Origin: JBBDMU01 sp040905685
GTDB taxonomy: Bacteria > Bacteroidota > Rhodothermia > Balneolales > Natronogracilivirgulaceae
Direction: 5' to 3'
DNA: 64,000 bases
Assembly (NCBI GenBank): GCA_040905685.1
Contig: JBBDRB010000105.1
Location: forward strand, 1-64,000
This document shows, piece by piece, positions 8,466 to 16,805 of this stretch (position 1 is its first letter; every line of letters begins with the position of its first letter). The notes under the pieces are model-generated. The model made no database searches. It had not been told where the DNA came from and was given only the letters and a program-made list of their open reading frames with translations. The translations under genes and the position numbers were made by a program.

Positions 8466-8488
8466 AGCAATATGCCCGGTGGGCCGTG

Positions 8489-9127
8489 TTATTCATTTTC
8501 CCTGAGTTCGCTTTCAAAAAGCTCTTCCATTTTTTCAAGTTTTGGAGCAATTACAATCTGGCAATAGGCCTGTTCGGGGTTGTTTGCGAAGTAATTCTGG
8601 TGATAGGGCTCAGCCTCATAGAATTCATCCAGGGGAGTAATTTCCGTTACGAGGGGCCGGTTATAAACGCCGGCTTCATCAAGCTTGACCTTGTAATGTT
8701 CCGCCAGCCTTCTTTGCTCTTCATTGTGGTAAAATACGGCCGAACGGTATTGGGTTCCGACATCGGCACCCTGACGATTCAGTGTAGTCGGATCATGGGT
8801 CCGCCAGAATACATTTAAAAGCTGTTCATAGCCGATCACCGAGGGATCATAGGAAACCTGAACCACCTCGGCGTGACCGGTATTTCCCGAGACAACCTGA
8901 TTATAGGTTGGATTTTTCACTGTGCCACCGGCAAATCCGGAAACGGCGCTCTCAACGCCTTTCAGGCGCAGAAAAACGGCTTCTACACACCAGAAGCACC
9001 CGGCGCCAAAAGTTGCTTGTTCCATGGAGTCGTCCATTTTTGGAGTTTCGTTTACTTTGGGGACCTGACCGGCCAGCAGGGTGGCCCCGGTAAAAAGTAA
9101 GATTATGGTAAGCCTGAATTTCATCAT
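8489..9127 (-). CDS. msrA: Peptide methionine (S)-S-oxide reductase MsrA, exported
   Basis: A 212-residue MsrA with a signal peptide (about residues 1-20). The catalytic motif GCFWC is at 43-47 (nucleophile Cys44), followed by the usual FAGG, GHAEVVQV and YRSAVFY segments. It reduces methionine-S-sulfoxide in oxidised proteins using thioredoxin-type electrons. The signal sequence places it outside the cytoplasm, where it could draw on the DsbD/thioredoxin-lipoprotein system at 16284-18625. Two consecutive ATG codons start it; either is possible. The end is QIVIAPKLEKMEELF. It is transcribed alone, divergent from the glycosyltransferase operon. Confidence 0.95.
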   Translation of the reverse strand: MMKFRLTIILLFTGATLLAGQVPKVNETPKMDDSMEQATFGAGCFWCVEAVFLRLKGVESAVSGFAGGTVKNPTYNQVVSGNTGHAEVVQVSYDPSVIGYEQLLNVFWRTHDPTTLNRQGADVGTQYRSAVFYHNEEQRRLAEHYKVKLDEAGVYNRPLVTEITPLDEFYEAEPYHQNYFANNPEQAYCQIVIAPKLEKMEELFESELRENE

Positions 9128-9301
9128 GATACGGTCGGTTTGTGGTTCAAGCTACGTATTTCTAATTAAACATTCAGTTTTCTTAAACCGGGCATTTTCT
9201 GAAATGTATTAGGTGCTGCTGTCGTTTCAAGTTAATACTATCGGCAATCAACTGATATTAATAAATTTATAGAAATTATAAGTGGTTTTTCGGATATCGT
9301 T

Positions 9302-10780
9302 ATGCTAAGAAGTTCAAGCTTGACGCTGGTCGGTCCCGTGTTGAAATGGGTTTTTGCATTAACGGCCTGGATGCTGCTTGTCTTGTATCTGCCCGTGGCA
9401 GTGGGTGTTTTTTTACTGTTGAACCTGTGTGCCCTGCTCGTTGTTGCGGGGTTGCAGTTTTATGCCGCTTCGCTGCCGGTCAGGATATCCCCCACGGTGA
9501 GCCGGAACGACAAGCCCCTGGTCTCCATTCATATTCCCACCTACAATGAACCTCCTGACCTGGTTTGTGATACGCTCGATGCCCTGGTTGACCTTGATTA
9601 CGAAAATTTTGAAGTGATCGTGCTGGATAATAATACCCGGGATCCCCTCATATGGGGCCCGGTTAAGGAGTATTGTAATAAACTGGGCAAACGTTTCCGC
9701 TTCCGACATGTTGACCATCTGAAAGGCTATAAGGCAGGGGCCCTGAACGTGTGTTATGACATGAGTTCATCCCAGGCCGAATACATCCTGGTCATCGATG
9801 CCGATTATAAGGTTCATCCCGACCTGCTGCGGATTTCCCTTTCCTATTTCACCGATGAGAAGATCGCTCTGGTGCAGTTCCCCCAGGCCTACTACAACGC
9901 CGATCACCGTAACAGGGGGTTAAGCGATGAATACGAGCATTTTTTCCAGGTATACATGAACATGGCCAATAAGCTGAACTGTGTGCTTTCGACCGGGACG
10001 ATAAGTGTGATCCGAAAAAAAGCTCTGTCCCGGGTGAGCTTATGGTCAGACCGGACCATAACCGAGGACGTGGACCTGGGGCTTCGGTTGCATGAGGCCG
10101 GCTTTCATGGCGTCTATGTTCCCGAGTCGCTGGGAAAAGGGCTGATGCCGTCCGATTTAAAGTCACTCCGCCAACAGCGGGAGCGCTGGGTTTACGGAAA
10201 TACGCAAACGTTTTTCAACTTTCTGGCGATGTCCAAAAAAAGCATATCGGCCCGGCAGTTCATAGGTATTTTTACCCAGTTAACGGCCTGGGTAAATTTT
10301 ATGCTGATCCCGGTGATCACCCTGGCCCTTACAGGGGTAGCCGTCATGCTGCAGCCGCATCCGCTTTATATGCCGGTAGCCCTGGTCAGCGTGGCTACGA
10401 TCTGGGTGTATCTGCTTGAAAAGGGGGCCTTCTTTATGCTGGCCTTCCGCAACAGGGGAAAAACCATGAAACAGGCCTTTCTCGCTTACCTGGTCCATCT
10501 CGGACTCATATGGGAGGGGAGCGGCAGCTGGCTTCGTTTTTTGATGAGAGAAAACCCCGGATTCAACAGAACCAATAAATTCAGGGTTGCCGGCCCCCTG
10601 AAGGATCTGCTGCCGGGTCTGTTGTTTACCCTGGCACTGGTTATCAGCGGAGTGCTGCTGTTTATGGCACAGGCTCCGGTCCCGGCCATGCTGTGCCTGG
10701 CCGCCGCTCCGTTCTTTTTGTCCATTATTTACGTACACCGCCAGATCCGGTCCACTTTTAAATTCGTTAATGGAAAATAA
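9302..10780 (+). CDS. Membrane glycosyltransferase family 2 (cellulose synthase-like)
   Basis: A 492-residue processive-type GT2. There are two hydrophobic helices at the N-terminus, a cytosolic GT-A domain (IPTYNEPPD, the DADY acceptor aspartates, TEDVDLGLRL and the QQRERW motif equal to Q-x-x-R-W) and about four C-terminal membrane helices. This arrangement is shared with bacterial cellulose synthases, hyaluronan synthases and glucosyltransferases that build and export a glycan or glycolipid through the membrane. There is no PilZ domain, so no direct cyclic-di-GMP control is seen. It is the first gene of a four-gene operon (2-bp gap to the next gene). The product is unknown. Confidence 0.88.
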   Translation: MLRSSSLTLVGPVLKWVFALTAWMLLVLYLPVAVGVFLLLNLCALLVVAGLQFYAASLPVRISPTVSRNDKPLVSIHIPTYNEPPDLVCDTLDALVDLDYENFEVIVLDNNTRDPLIWGPVKEYCNKLGKRFRFRHVDHLKGYKAGALNVCYDMSSSQAEYILVIDADYKVHPDLLRISLSYFTDEKIALVQFPQAYYNADHRNRGLSDEYEHFFQVYMNMANKLNCVLSTGTISVIRKKALSRVSLWSDRTITEDVDLGLRLHEAGFHGVYVPESLGKGLMPSDLKSLRQQRERWVYGNTQTFFNFLAMSKKSISARQFIGIFTQLTAWVNFMLIPVITLALTGVAVMLQPHPLYMPVALVSVATIWVYLLEKGAFFMLAFRNRGKTMKQAFLAYLVHLGLIWEGSGSWLRFLMRENPGFNRTNKFRVAGPLKDLLPGLLFTLALVISGVLLFMAQAPVPAMLCLAAAPFFLSIIYVHRQIRSTFKFVNGK

Positions 10781-10782
10781 TC

Positions 10783-11733
10783 ATGAAACCAAAAATCAAC
10801 ATTACCATACCGACCTACAATCGTCATTACTGCCTGGATAAAGCCATCCAAGGGGCGTTAAACCAGAGCTATGACAATATTACCGTTACGGTGATTGACG
10901 ACGGATCAACGGATGCCACCTGTGAAGCGGCCAGACCTTATTTCGGAGAGCCCAATTTTTGCTATATCAAACTGGGTGAAAACACGGGTACGGCCCAGGC
11001 CAAGAACATTTCACTGCTGTGTTCCAGCTACGATGCCATTACTTTCCATGATTCGGACGATATCCCCTATGAGCACAAAATTCTCATGCAGGTCCGGGCC
11101 CTCAGCCTGCAGGGCCATGTTGCCGATCCGATCTTAAACTGGAATACCATGGGTTGGGAAAACGGGGAGGCGATGAGCGTGGATGTGGTGGTGGGCGCCC
11201 ATAAAATGATTAAGCTCGATGGCAGTATCCATATAATGAACAAAAGGATTTCCCTGGTGGATGATTTTTTTCCCACGCTTCAGTTCCCTTCCAAAACCGA
11301 AGGCGACTGGATCCTTATCAATTCCGGGCTGTTCAATAAAAATGTTTTTGAGCAGGTAGGCGGCTTCCTGGATTCGGTTGAAGAAGACCGCGAGTTGCGC
11401 AACCGTACGATCGGATGCGGATACTTATACTATTTTCTCGAAGAGCCTTTGCTCACGAAAATCGAAATGGACGATTCCCTGACGGTTTCTGACGATACCA
11501 ATTACATAGCAGCCCGGCGGGTAAAAGACCGGCAGGAAGCCTGGCGGCGAAACAGGCTTTTCATGGAAACGCTGGATAAAAAGTCCCTCAGGCAGAAAGC
11601 CAGGGTAGAGGTGGATTTGTCCGGGATCAGGATCGACTGGGTCAGCAATCCATCGCTGCTTACGTTCAACGATAATATACCCTGTTCGAAGGGCAGTATT
11701 GATGTATTTCATCAGATCAAGCTGAACAGTTAA
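10783..11733 (+). CDS. Glycosyltransferase family 2
   Basis: A 316-residue soluble GT2. The N-terminus has ITIPTYNRHYCLDKAIQ and VIDDGSTD, and FHDSDD supplies the DxD-type metal and nucleotide-sugar site. The middle part (VVVGAHKMIKLDG) and the late segment SGLFNKNVFEQVGGF are usual GT-A elements; the last 60 residues are not recognisable. It transfers a sugar from a nucleotide donor to an unknown acceptor at the cytoplasmic face. It begins 2 bp after the membrane GT2 and is followed after 20 bp by a GT4-type gene. Confidence 0.87.
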   Translation: MKPKINITIPTYNRHYCLDKAIQGALNQSYDNITVTVIDDGSTDATCEAARPYFGEPNFCYIKLGENTGTAQAKNISLLCSSYDAITFHDSDDIPYEHKILMQVRALSLQGHVADPILNWNTMGWENGEAMSVDVVVGAHKMIKLDGSIHIMNKRISLVDDFFPTLQFPSKTEGDWILINSGLFNKNVFEQVGGFLDSVEEDRELRNRTIGCGYLYYFLEEPLLTKIEMDDSLTVSDDTNYIAARRVKDRQEAWRRNRLFMETLDKKSLRQKARVEVDLSGIRIDWVSNPSLLTFNDNIPCSKGSIDVFHQIKLNS

Positions 11734-11753
11734 TCTTCGGCCGCCATACGCTA

Positions 11754-12815
11754 ATGCCTCAGCATATTCTCATTATAGATCCGGTAGCGGCCAAACCTTA
11801 TACGGTGGACACGCTTCGGCGTGAACCTCTGGGCGGCACCGAATCCACCATCCTCCGTGTAGGCAGGGCCCTGTCCGCCAGGCATCATATCATGCTTGCC
11901 CAGTCGGCCCGGAACGAGCCTTCAGCAGACGGATACGGGATCCGTTACAGGCCCTATGCGTTTAAATCCCCCCGTCCTGTCATGGATTCACAACCGCCGG
12001 ACACGGTCATTGTTGTGCGGGCCTATAAGACGCTGCTGCGGATCAGAAGGCAATACCCGGGTGCACGCCTTTTTTTGTGGCTGCACTGTTTTCCGGGGAA
12101 ACATGGAAAGAGGCTCAATGAGGTGTGTCTGGAAACGGACACCACTATAATTACGGTTTCCGATACCCATAAGGAAGCGGTGGAAAAATTCATCAGAAAG
12201 TATCAGGAACACGGCAATTACGACCGCAAAATGGCCAGGGTCACCCGCATCTACAATCCGGTCAATGATGATCTGAAACCGGACGGCCGGGGATATGACC
12301 CGGATAAGCTTGTTTACTTCAGTTCCCCCCATAAGGGGCTGCCTCAGGTTCTGGAAACCTTTGCTTATGTGCGGCAGTTCATGCCCGGTCTTCGGCTCTA
12401 TGTGGCCAATCCGGGTTATATGCGGATGAAGTCCTTCCCCCAAAGGGAAGGAGTGATCAATCTCGGGGCGTTGCCCCATGATCAGGTTATCGGCCATGTG
12501 CGCGAAGCCTTCTGCGTATTTTATCCCCAGTCCCGCTTCCGGGAGACGTTTGGCCTGGTGTTTGCGGAGGCCAATGCCGTGGGAACGCCGGTAATCGCCC
12601 ATCGCATCGGTTCCACCCCGGAGATCATTGGCCATCCCGGCCAGCTTGTAGATGCTGAATGCAAAGAGGAGGTTTTGAAGACCATTATCAAATGGCGCAA
12701 ATACGGCAGACCTGAGGTCTCGGCAGGCGATGGTTTTCGCTGTTCCCGGGTTGTCCAGGCGTGGGAGCGACTTTTTTCTGATCAAACCCGGAGCATACAG
12801 GTAGCGGTTGAATAA
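11754..12815 (+). CDS. Glycosyltransferase family 4 (GT-B fold)
   Basis: A 353-residue GT-B enzyme. The N-terminal half starts QHILIIDPVAAKPYTV and has LGGTESTI, and the C-terminal half has VYFSSPHKGL and the donor-site E-x7-E region ETFGLVFAEANAVGTPVI, then GSTPEIIG. The retaining GT4 family uses UDP- or GDP-sugars. The late segment around QLVDAECKEE replaces the usual loop. It is third in the operon and precedes the PIG-L deacetylase by 62 bp. Together these genes could build and trim a surface glycan or glycolipid. Confidence 0.83.
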   Translation: MPQHILIIDPVAAKPYTVDTLRREPLGGTESTILRVGRALSARHHIMLAQSARNEPSADGYGIRYRPYAFKSPRPVMDSQPPDTVIVVRAYKTLLRIRRQYPGARLFLWLHCFPGKHGKRLNEVCLETDTTIITVSDTHKEAVEKFIRKYQEHGNYDRKMARVTRIYNPVNDDLKPDGRGYDPDKLVYFSSPHKGLPQVLETFAYVRQFMPGLRLYVANPGYMRMKSFPQREGVINLGALPHDQVIGHVREAFCVFYPQSRFRETFGLVFAEANAVGTPVIAHRIGSTPEIIGHPGQLVDAECKEEVLKTIIKWRKYGRPEVSAGDGFRCSRVVQAWERLFSDQTRSIQVAVE

Positions 12816-12877
12816 TACGCCTGAGATAGGTACTGTTAAGGCATTACCGTAAATTACAGCACCCAAATATGATATAA

Positions 12878-13597
12878 ATGAAAATCCTGTACATATTCCC
12901 CCACCCTGACGACGAATCGTTCGGTCCGGCACTGGCCATGACTGCCCAGATGAGAGCCGGCCATGAAGTCTATCTGCTGACGCTTACCCGAGGCGGGGCC
13001 ACCAAAAAACGGTTCAAGTATAACCTTACGGTCGATGAGATGGGAGAGGTGCGCTACAGGGAAATGCTCGAGGTTGCAAAGGTGCTGGACCTGACCGGCC
13101 TGACCGTACTGGACCTGCCCGACAGCGGACTCAAAGAAATGAATCCCCTGGAACTGGAGCGTATCATTGAACGGCATATTGAGAAGATCAGGCCGGATAT
13201 TTTGGTATCCTACACAGTTCATGGCATCAGTGGTTTTCATGACCACCTGGTTACCCATGCCGTCGTCAAAAGTGCGTATTGCCGGATACGGCAGGACCAG
13301 GATGCGACGTTTTTAAAACGGCTGGCCCTGTTTACCGTGGCCGAATCGGATGTTCCCGACAGCAAGTTTAAGCTGAATACATCTTCGCCGGAGGAAATTG
13401 ACTGCATCGTGGCCGTTGATGAAACCGACATTGAAAAAAGCCGGCAGGCCCTGCTCTGCTATAAAACCTATCAGGATGTCATTGAGGAAGTCAACGTCCT
13501 TGAACGCATCGGGGATAAAGTGTTCTTCGAATTCTTTCAGGAAGAGTATGATCCGGCCGCTCCGGATCTGACCGAAGGGTTGCCGTCCGGGGGGTGA
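12878..13597 (+). CDS. PIG-L family deacetylase
   Basis: A 239-residue zinc-dependent LmbE-type deacetylase. The metal-binding PHPDDE motif is at 8-13, and GFHDHLVTHAV provides the third ligand. Known members remove acetyl from GlcNAc attached to inositol, malate (BshB) or glycan precursors. A bacillithiol role is possible, but the setting behind three glycosyltransferases argues for GlcNAc in a glycan or lipid intermediate. The last 25 residues are acidic and proline-rich. It converges with the lycopene cyclase gene with only 7 bp between stops, too little for a separate terminator. Confidence 0.85.
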   Translation: MKILYIFPHPDDESFGPALAMTAQMRAGHEVYLLTLTRGGATKKRFKYNLTVDEMGEVRYREMLEVAKVLDLTGLTVLDLPDSGLKEMNPLELERIIERHIEKIRPDILVSYTVHGISGFHDHLVTHAVVKSAYCRIRQDQDATFLKRLALFTVAESDVPDSKFKLNTSSPEEIDCIVAVDETDIEKSRQALLCYKTYQDVIEEVNVLERIGDKVFFEFFQEEYDPAAPDLTEGLPSGG

Positions 13598-13604
13598 CCC
13601 TGTT

Positions 13605-14750
13605 TCAGGCGCCGGTCAGAATGAGGCGCCGGGACGTATAGATGGCCCGCAAAAAGGGGATGCAGGGAACGGTGGTAAACATGCCCAACTCCTGGGCTAA
13701 CCCCGTTTTTTCATCCAGGAACTGCAGCATTGCATCGAATCCGTTCTTCGTAAAAAGACGGTGAAACACCTGTATGGCATCCTCCGGATGGCTTCGTATA
13801 ATCTGAAGCAGCAGGATATCGTATATGCGGAACCGGTAAGCCGACGGGGCATCAAAGCAGGGGATGGCACCGGCTGTTAGGCTATCCGCTATCTGCCTGC
13901 ATTGTTTATGAATTCTGGTAAAGGCATAGCCGGTCGAGGGTTTCGTAAGGCCTCCGGCCGTGCCCAGGGTGATTACTCTTTCCCCGAAATCAGGCGGCCG
14001 GGTGCGACCGGCCATAGGAATGCATCCATGCTCGGAACGGATGATCTCGTACTCATCGTCCATGATCCCGAGCCTGTCCCGGATATGCATTTCAAGAGCC
14101 CGCTCATATTCCTGCTTTTCAAGCAGGTGCTCTGAAAACAATGTGTATTCGACCAGGCCATGGCGTGCACTGAAGGGAAGGGTATAGAAGAAGGTCAGCC
14201 CCTTTTTCTGAGAGGTATTGAAATCCATCAATGTCAGCTGTTCAGGATCAAGACAGTCGCGCTGTGTCCGGATCTCCCACCCGGTGAAATGCTGCTTTAA
14301 ACTTAAACCGGACCGTTCATCCCCGAAACAGCTTTGAAATATATAATCGGCCTTATAGGTGCCTGATTCGGTGACGGCCGCAGGCTGCCCGGCCCCAGTG
14401 ATCTCCGTCACCGCGGATGCCAGGATGTCTATGCGCGGGCATTGACGGATCTCATCGAGAATATGGTGCCGGTAATCCGTTTCCCGGATGCACCGGTAGG
14501 GGTATTGGTCCAGTGCCCCCTCAAATCGCCGGCCGAAGGCTTCGAAGGCCATCCGCCGCCAGGTCTTGCAGGCCAGGTGTGCAAAGGGCATCTCATCCCG
14601 GGTCCAGAAGCACCAGGTTTTCGAATGGGCGGGAGAAGGATCAGGCTCAATAAGCAGGATATTACAGTGCTGTGGACCGTAATGCAGCAAATGCCAGGCC
14701 ATGCTTAATCCGGCACATCCGCCTCCGGCTATGATGTAATCGTATTTCAT
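13605..14750 (-). CDS. crtY: Lycopene cyclase (CrtY/CrtL-type flavoprotein)
   Basis: A 381-residue FAD-dependent cyclase. The dinucleotide motif YIIAGGGCAGLSMA is near residues 5-18, the conserved SKTWCFWT follows at about 43-50, and the late motif LGTAGGLTKPSTGYAF is diagnostic of the CrtY family. It converts the psi ends of lycopene to beta rings, using reduced flavin without net redox change, at the membrane. The neighbours are not other carotenoid genes: upstream in the same minus-strand run are a PLP enzyme (3-bp gap) and a small anti-sigma-like protein. Lycopene supply genes must be elsewhere. Confidence 0.9.
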   Translation of the reverse strand: MKYDYIIAGGGCAGLSMAWHLLHYGPQHCNILLIEPDPSPAHSKTWCFWTRDEMPFAHLACKTWRRMAFEAFGRRFEGALDQYPYRCIRETDYRHHILDEIRQCPRIDILASAVTEITGAGQPAAVTESGTYKADYIFQSCFGDERSGLSLKQHFTGWEIRTQRDCLDPEQLTLMDFNTSQKKGLTFFYTLPFSARHGLVEYTLFSEHLLEKQEYERALEMHIRDRLGIMDDEYEIIRSEHGCIPMAGRTRPPDFGERVITLGTAGGLTKPSTGYAFTRIHKQCRQIADSLTAGAIPCFDAPSAYRFRIYDILLLQIIRSHPEDAIQVFHRLFTKNGFDAMLQFLDEKTGLAQELGMFTTVPCIPFLRAIYTSRRLILTGA

Positions 14751-14753
14751 GGC

Positions 14754-15848
14754 TTACCAGCCTCTGACCGGTTTCCAGACCCCGGTTATGATCCCGTTCT
14801 CTTCAATTTTGTATTCGGGAAACAGCGCGGCCGTAAGGCAGGAATGGTTGGGGATGATCTTAAGGGTGCTGCCAATCGGCAGGCGGCCGTAGTCTATGGG
14901 CGATTCCTGTTCAATGATCCCGTGTTCCTGAGACAAGCCCACCAGCTGTAATTCCGGATGCCCTGTAATATAGCCATAGGTGATTCGCTCGTGCATATGA
15001 ACAGCGCCCGGATCTTTGGACAGGGCCAGGGCTCCGGCATCAATGAGCAACCGGTTCCGGCCAGGATAATGACCGATGATCCGGGTTATGACAAAACAAG
15101 CCACTTCATCGAGCGTGCAGGATTGGATGTCGGCCTGGGTTTTGTCAAAGAATACATAGTTGCCGGGCCGGATCTCATTGATGTGTTCATAATGGGTGCC
15201 GTGAACGTTACCCGGAGTCGAGCCGACACTGATCACCGGGCAGGGGATACCCTGCCTGCGGAGAACCACAGCAAAAGATTCCATCCGTTTTGCTTCTTCG
15301 TGGGCAAGGTTTTTGATCTCCTGTATGGTTTTGCCTTCATAAGTATGGCCGGCATGAGCGAGAATACCCCGGAAGTCGACGTACGACGATTTATGCATGG
15401 CTTCGGCAAGGGTTACGCTGGAGGGCGCTTCCGGGTCGATTCCGGCGCGGGAAGAACCGGAATCAACTTTCAGGAAAACCGAAAATATATGGCTATTCTC
15501 ACGGCCGTAATCTTCCAGGGCCGACAGAACCTGCGGATGATCCAGAAGAATATGAAAATGATCGGTCTGATGGGCCAGTTTCACCACATCCGGAAATTTA
15601 TCCGGCGTTACCGGAAAGGCGTAGGTCATGTCACGGAAACCGGCCCCGGCAAAGAAAAAGGCTTCTGCAAGTGTGGAAACGGTGATGCCCCCAAAGTTAT
15701 CTTCGACCTGCAGGCGGGCTCCCTCCAGGGTTTTGTGGGTCTTGACATGCGGACGAAACCCGACCCCGGCCCGCCTGCCGCGAGCGGTCATAGCCCGGAT
15801 GTTTTCAACCATCTTTGCTTTATCAATAAGGAAATAGGGGGTACGCAC
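14754..15848 (-). CDS. D-threonine aldolase / D-serine dehydratase-like PLP enzyme (DSD1 family)
   Basis: A 364-residue fold-type III PLP enzyme. The N-terminal barrel has RPHVKTHKT (33-40), where Lys36 is the probable Schiff-base lysine. The C-terminal beta domain has PNHSCLTA, whose His-x-Cys binds the zinc or manganese used by D-threonine aldolases and eukaryotic-type D-serine dehydratases. SVGSTPG supplies the phosphate cup. It would cleave D-threonine-like beta-hydroxy-D-amino acids or deaminate D-serine in the cytoplasm. The start is GTG at 15848, 12 bp behind the small upstream gene. Its place in an operon with lycopene cyclase has no obvious metabolic reason. Confidence 0.85.
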   Translation of the reverse strand: MRTPYFLIDKAKMVENIRAMTARGRRAGVGFRPHVKTHKTLEGARLQVEDNFGGITVSTLAEAFFFAGAGFRDMTYAFPVTPDKFPDVVKLAHQTDHFHILLDHPQVLSALEDYGRENSHIFSVFLKVDSGSSRAGIDPEAPSSVTLAEAMHKSSYVDFRGILAHAGHTYEGKTIQEIKNLAHEEAKRMESFAVVLRRQGIPCPVISVGSTPGNVHGTHYEHINEIRPGNYVFFDKTQADIQSCTLDEVACFVITRIIGHYPGRNRLLIDAGALALSKDPGAVHMHERITYGYITGHPELQLVGLSQEHGIIEQESPIDYGRLPIGSTLKIIPNHSCLTAALFPEYKIEENGIITGVWKPVRGW

Positions 15849-15860
15849 GGTGAGCCGTAG

Positions 15861-16106
15861 TTATTCGCATTTTCGATTAAACCTTTTCAGGAAATCATAC
15901 AGCCTTTCCGGGGCCTTGTTCAGCTTGCATTTTTTTGAAAGAAATTCTTTTATAAGTTTTTCATCCCTGTACTGCATCCGGATATCCTGATTTTCTGCTT
16001 TTGCGATAAAATCCAGAAAAGACCGGGTTTCATCAGGGGTCGCTTCGCCGTCAATTACCTTCGTAATCAGTTCCCGGGCTTTTGTTTTATCCAGATTGAT
16101 CGTCAT
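15861..16106 (-). CDS. Small anti-sigma-like protein, 81 aa
   Basis: An 81-residue, mostly helical cytosolic protein. The pattern KVIDGEATPDETRSFLDFI, then RDEKLIKEFLSKK and a closing APERLYDFLKRF resembles the N-terminal domain of zinc-binding anti-sigma factors (ChrR/RsrA type: xxxxDGELSPEE, R-x-Y, C-terminal PxxL). The metal-binding His-x3-Cys-x2-Cys cluster is missing; only C61 (about) and the penultimate Cys remain. No sigma factor gene is adjacent. It is the first gene of the run leading to the PLP enzyme and lycopene cyclase, so a regulatory role in stress or light response is plausible but unproven. Confidence 0.55.
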   Translation of the reverse strand: MTINLDKTKARELITKVIDGEATPDETRSFLDFIAKAENQDIRMQYRDEKLIKEFLSKKCKLNKAPERLYDFLKRFNRKCE

Positions 16107-16283
16107 AAGTGGGTTTTCATGGTAAAATACTGCATGAAACCTTCAACGTTTATATAATTCTTAATGTTCCCTTACCAGCTGAATACCAATAATGAAAAAC
16201 CGCTCGTTACCATTTTCCATATGACCGGAGGATATCCTATATTGTATTAAAAATGCACCAAAAAAATATGGAACGGGGTTCAT

Positions 16284-16805
16284 ATGCCTTATATGACAAT
16301 TATTACGGGTGTTATCTTTGCCTTTTTTGCTGGATGCGCGGCGGAGAGCGATGCGCCGGCCGAAACGTCCGGCCAGAATGAATCTGTTATTTCCGAAGTA
16401 TGGTACACGCTGGAAGAGGCTCAGGAAAAAACCAGCGACGACAACAAGAAAATAATGGTGTTCGTATATACCGAATGGTGCGGGTATTGCCGGCGCATGG
16501 ATCGGGAGGTGTATTCTGATGAGGAGGTCATGCAAATTTTCAGTGATTATTATTACCCCGTCCGCCTCAATGCCGAGTCCGATAAACAGGTCCGGTTCAA
16601 TGGCCAATCCTTTTCTGAATCGGAACTGGCACGGGCTTTCGGGGTTACTTCTTACCCGACGGCTGTATTTTTAGATGGTGAGGGTGATCCGTTTGGCTCT
16701 CAGCCCGGATTTATCGAAAAAGATATGTTTCAGGATATTTTAGTCTTTGTAGGGTCGGACGCCTACAAATCGCAAAGTTTTCAGGATTTCCAAAGGAATA
16801 AATGA
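16284..16805 (+). CDS. Thioredoxin-fold lipoprotein
   Basis: A 173-residue lipoprotein: signal peptide ending in FFAGC, a short linker and a thioredoxin-7 type domain with the redox motif WCGYC (about residues 67-71) and the cis-proline at TSYPTAVF. The motif CGYC and the following RRMDREVY are typical of DUF255/thioredoxin-like reductants. It stands in the periplasm and overlaps DsbD by 4 bp (ATGA), so DsbD probably reduces it. Likely roles are cytochrome c maturation, repair of disulfides, or donating electrons to the exported MsrA; the window's three cytochrome proteins make the first attractive. Confidence 0.87.
   Translation: MPYMTIITGVIFAFFAGCAAESDAPAETSGQNESVISEVWYTLEEAQEKTSDDNKKIMVFVYTEWCGYCRRMDREVYSDEEVMQIFSDYYYPVRLNAESDKQVRFNGQSFSESELARAFGVTSYPTAVFLDGEGDPFGSQPGFIEKDMFQDILVFVGSDAYKSQSFQDFQRNK

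Noticed and set aside
12878..13597. BshB1 (bacillithiol deacetylase) assignment for the PIG-L protein
   Set aside because: No bshA or bshC in the window and the gene sits in a glycosyltransferase operon, so the specific name is not supported.
14958..15860. 300-residue plus-strand open frame
   Set aside because: Antisense to the PLP enzyme, whose catalytic motifs are clear; the frame has no recognisable family.
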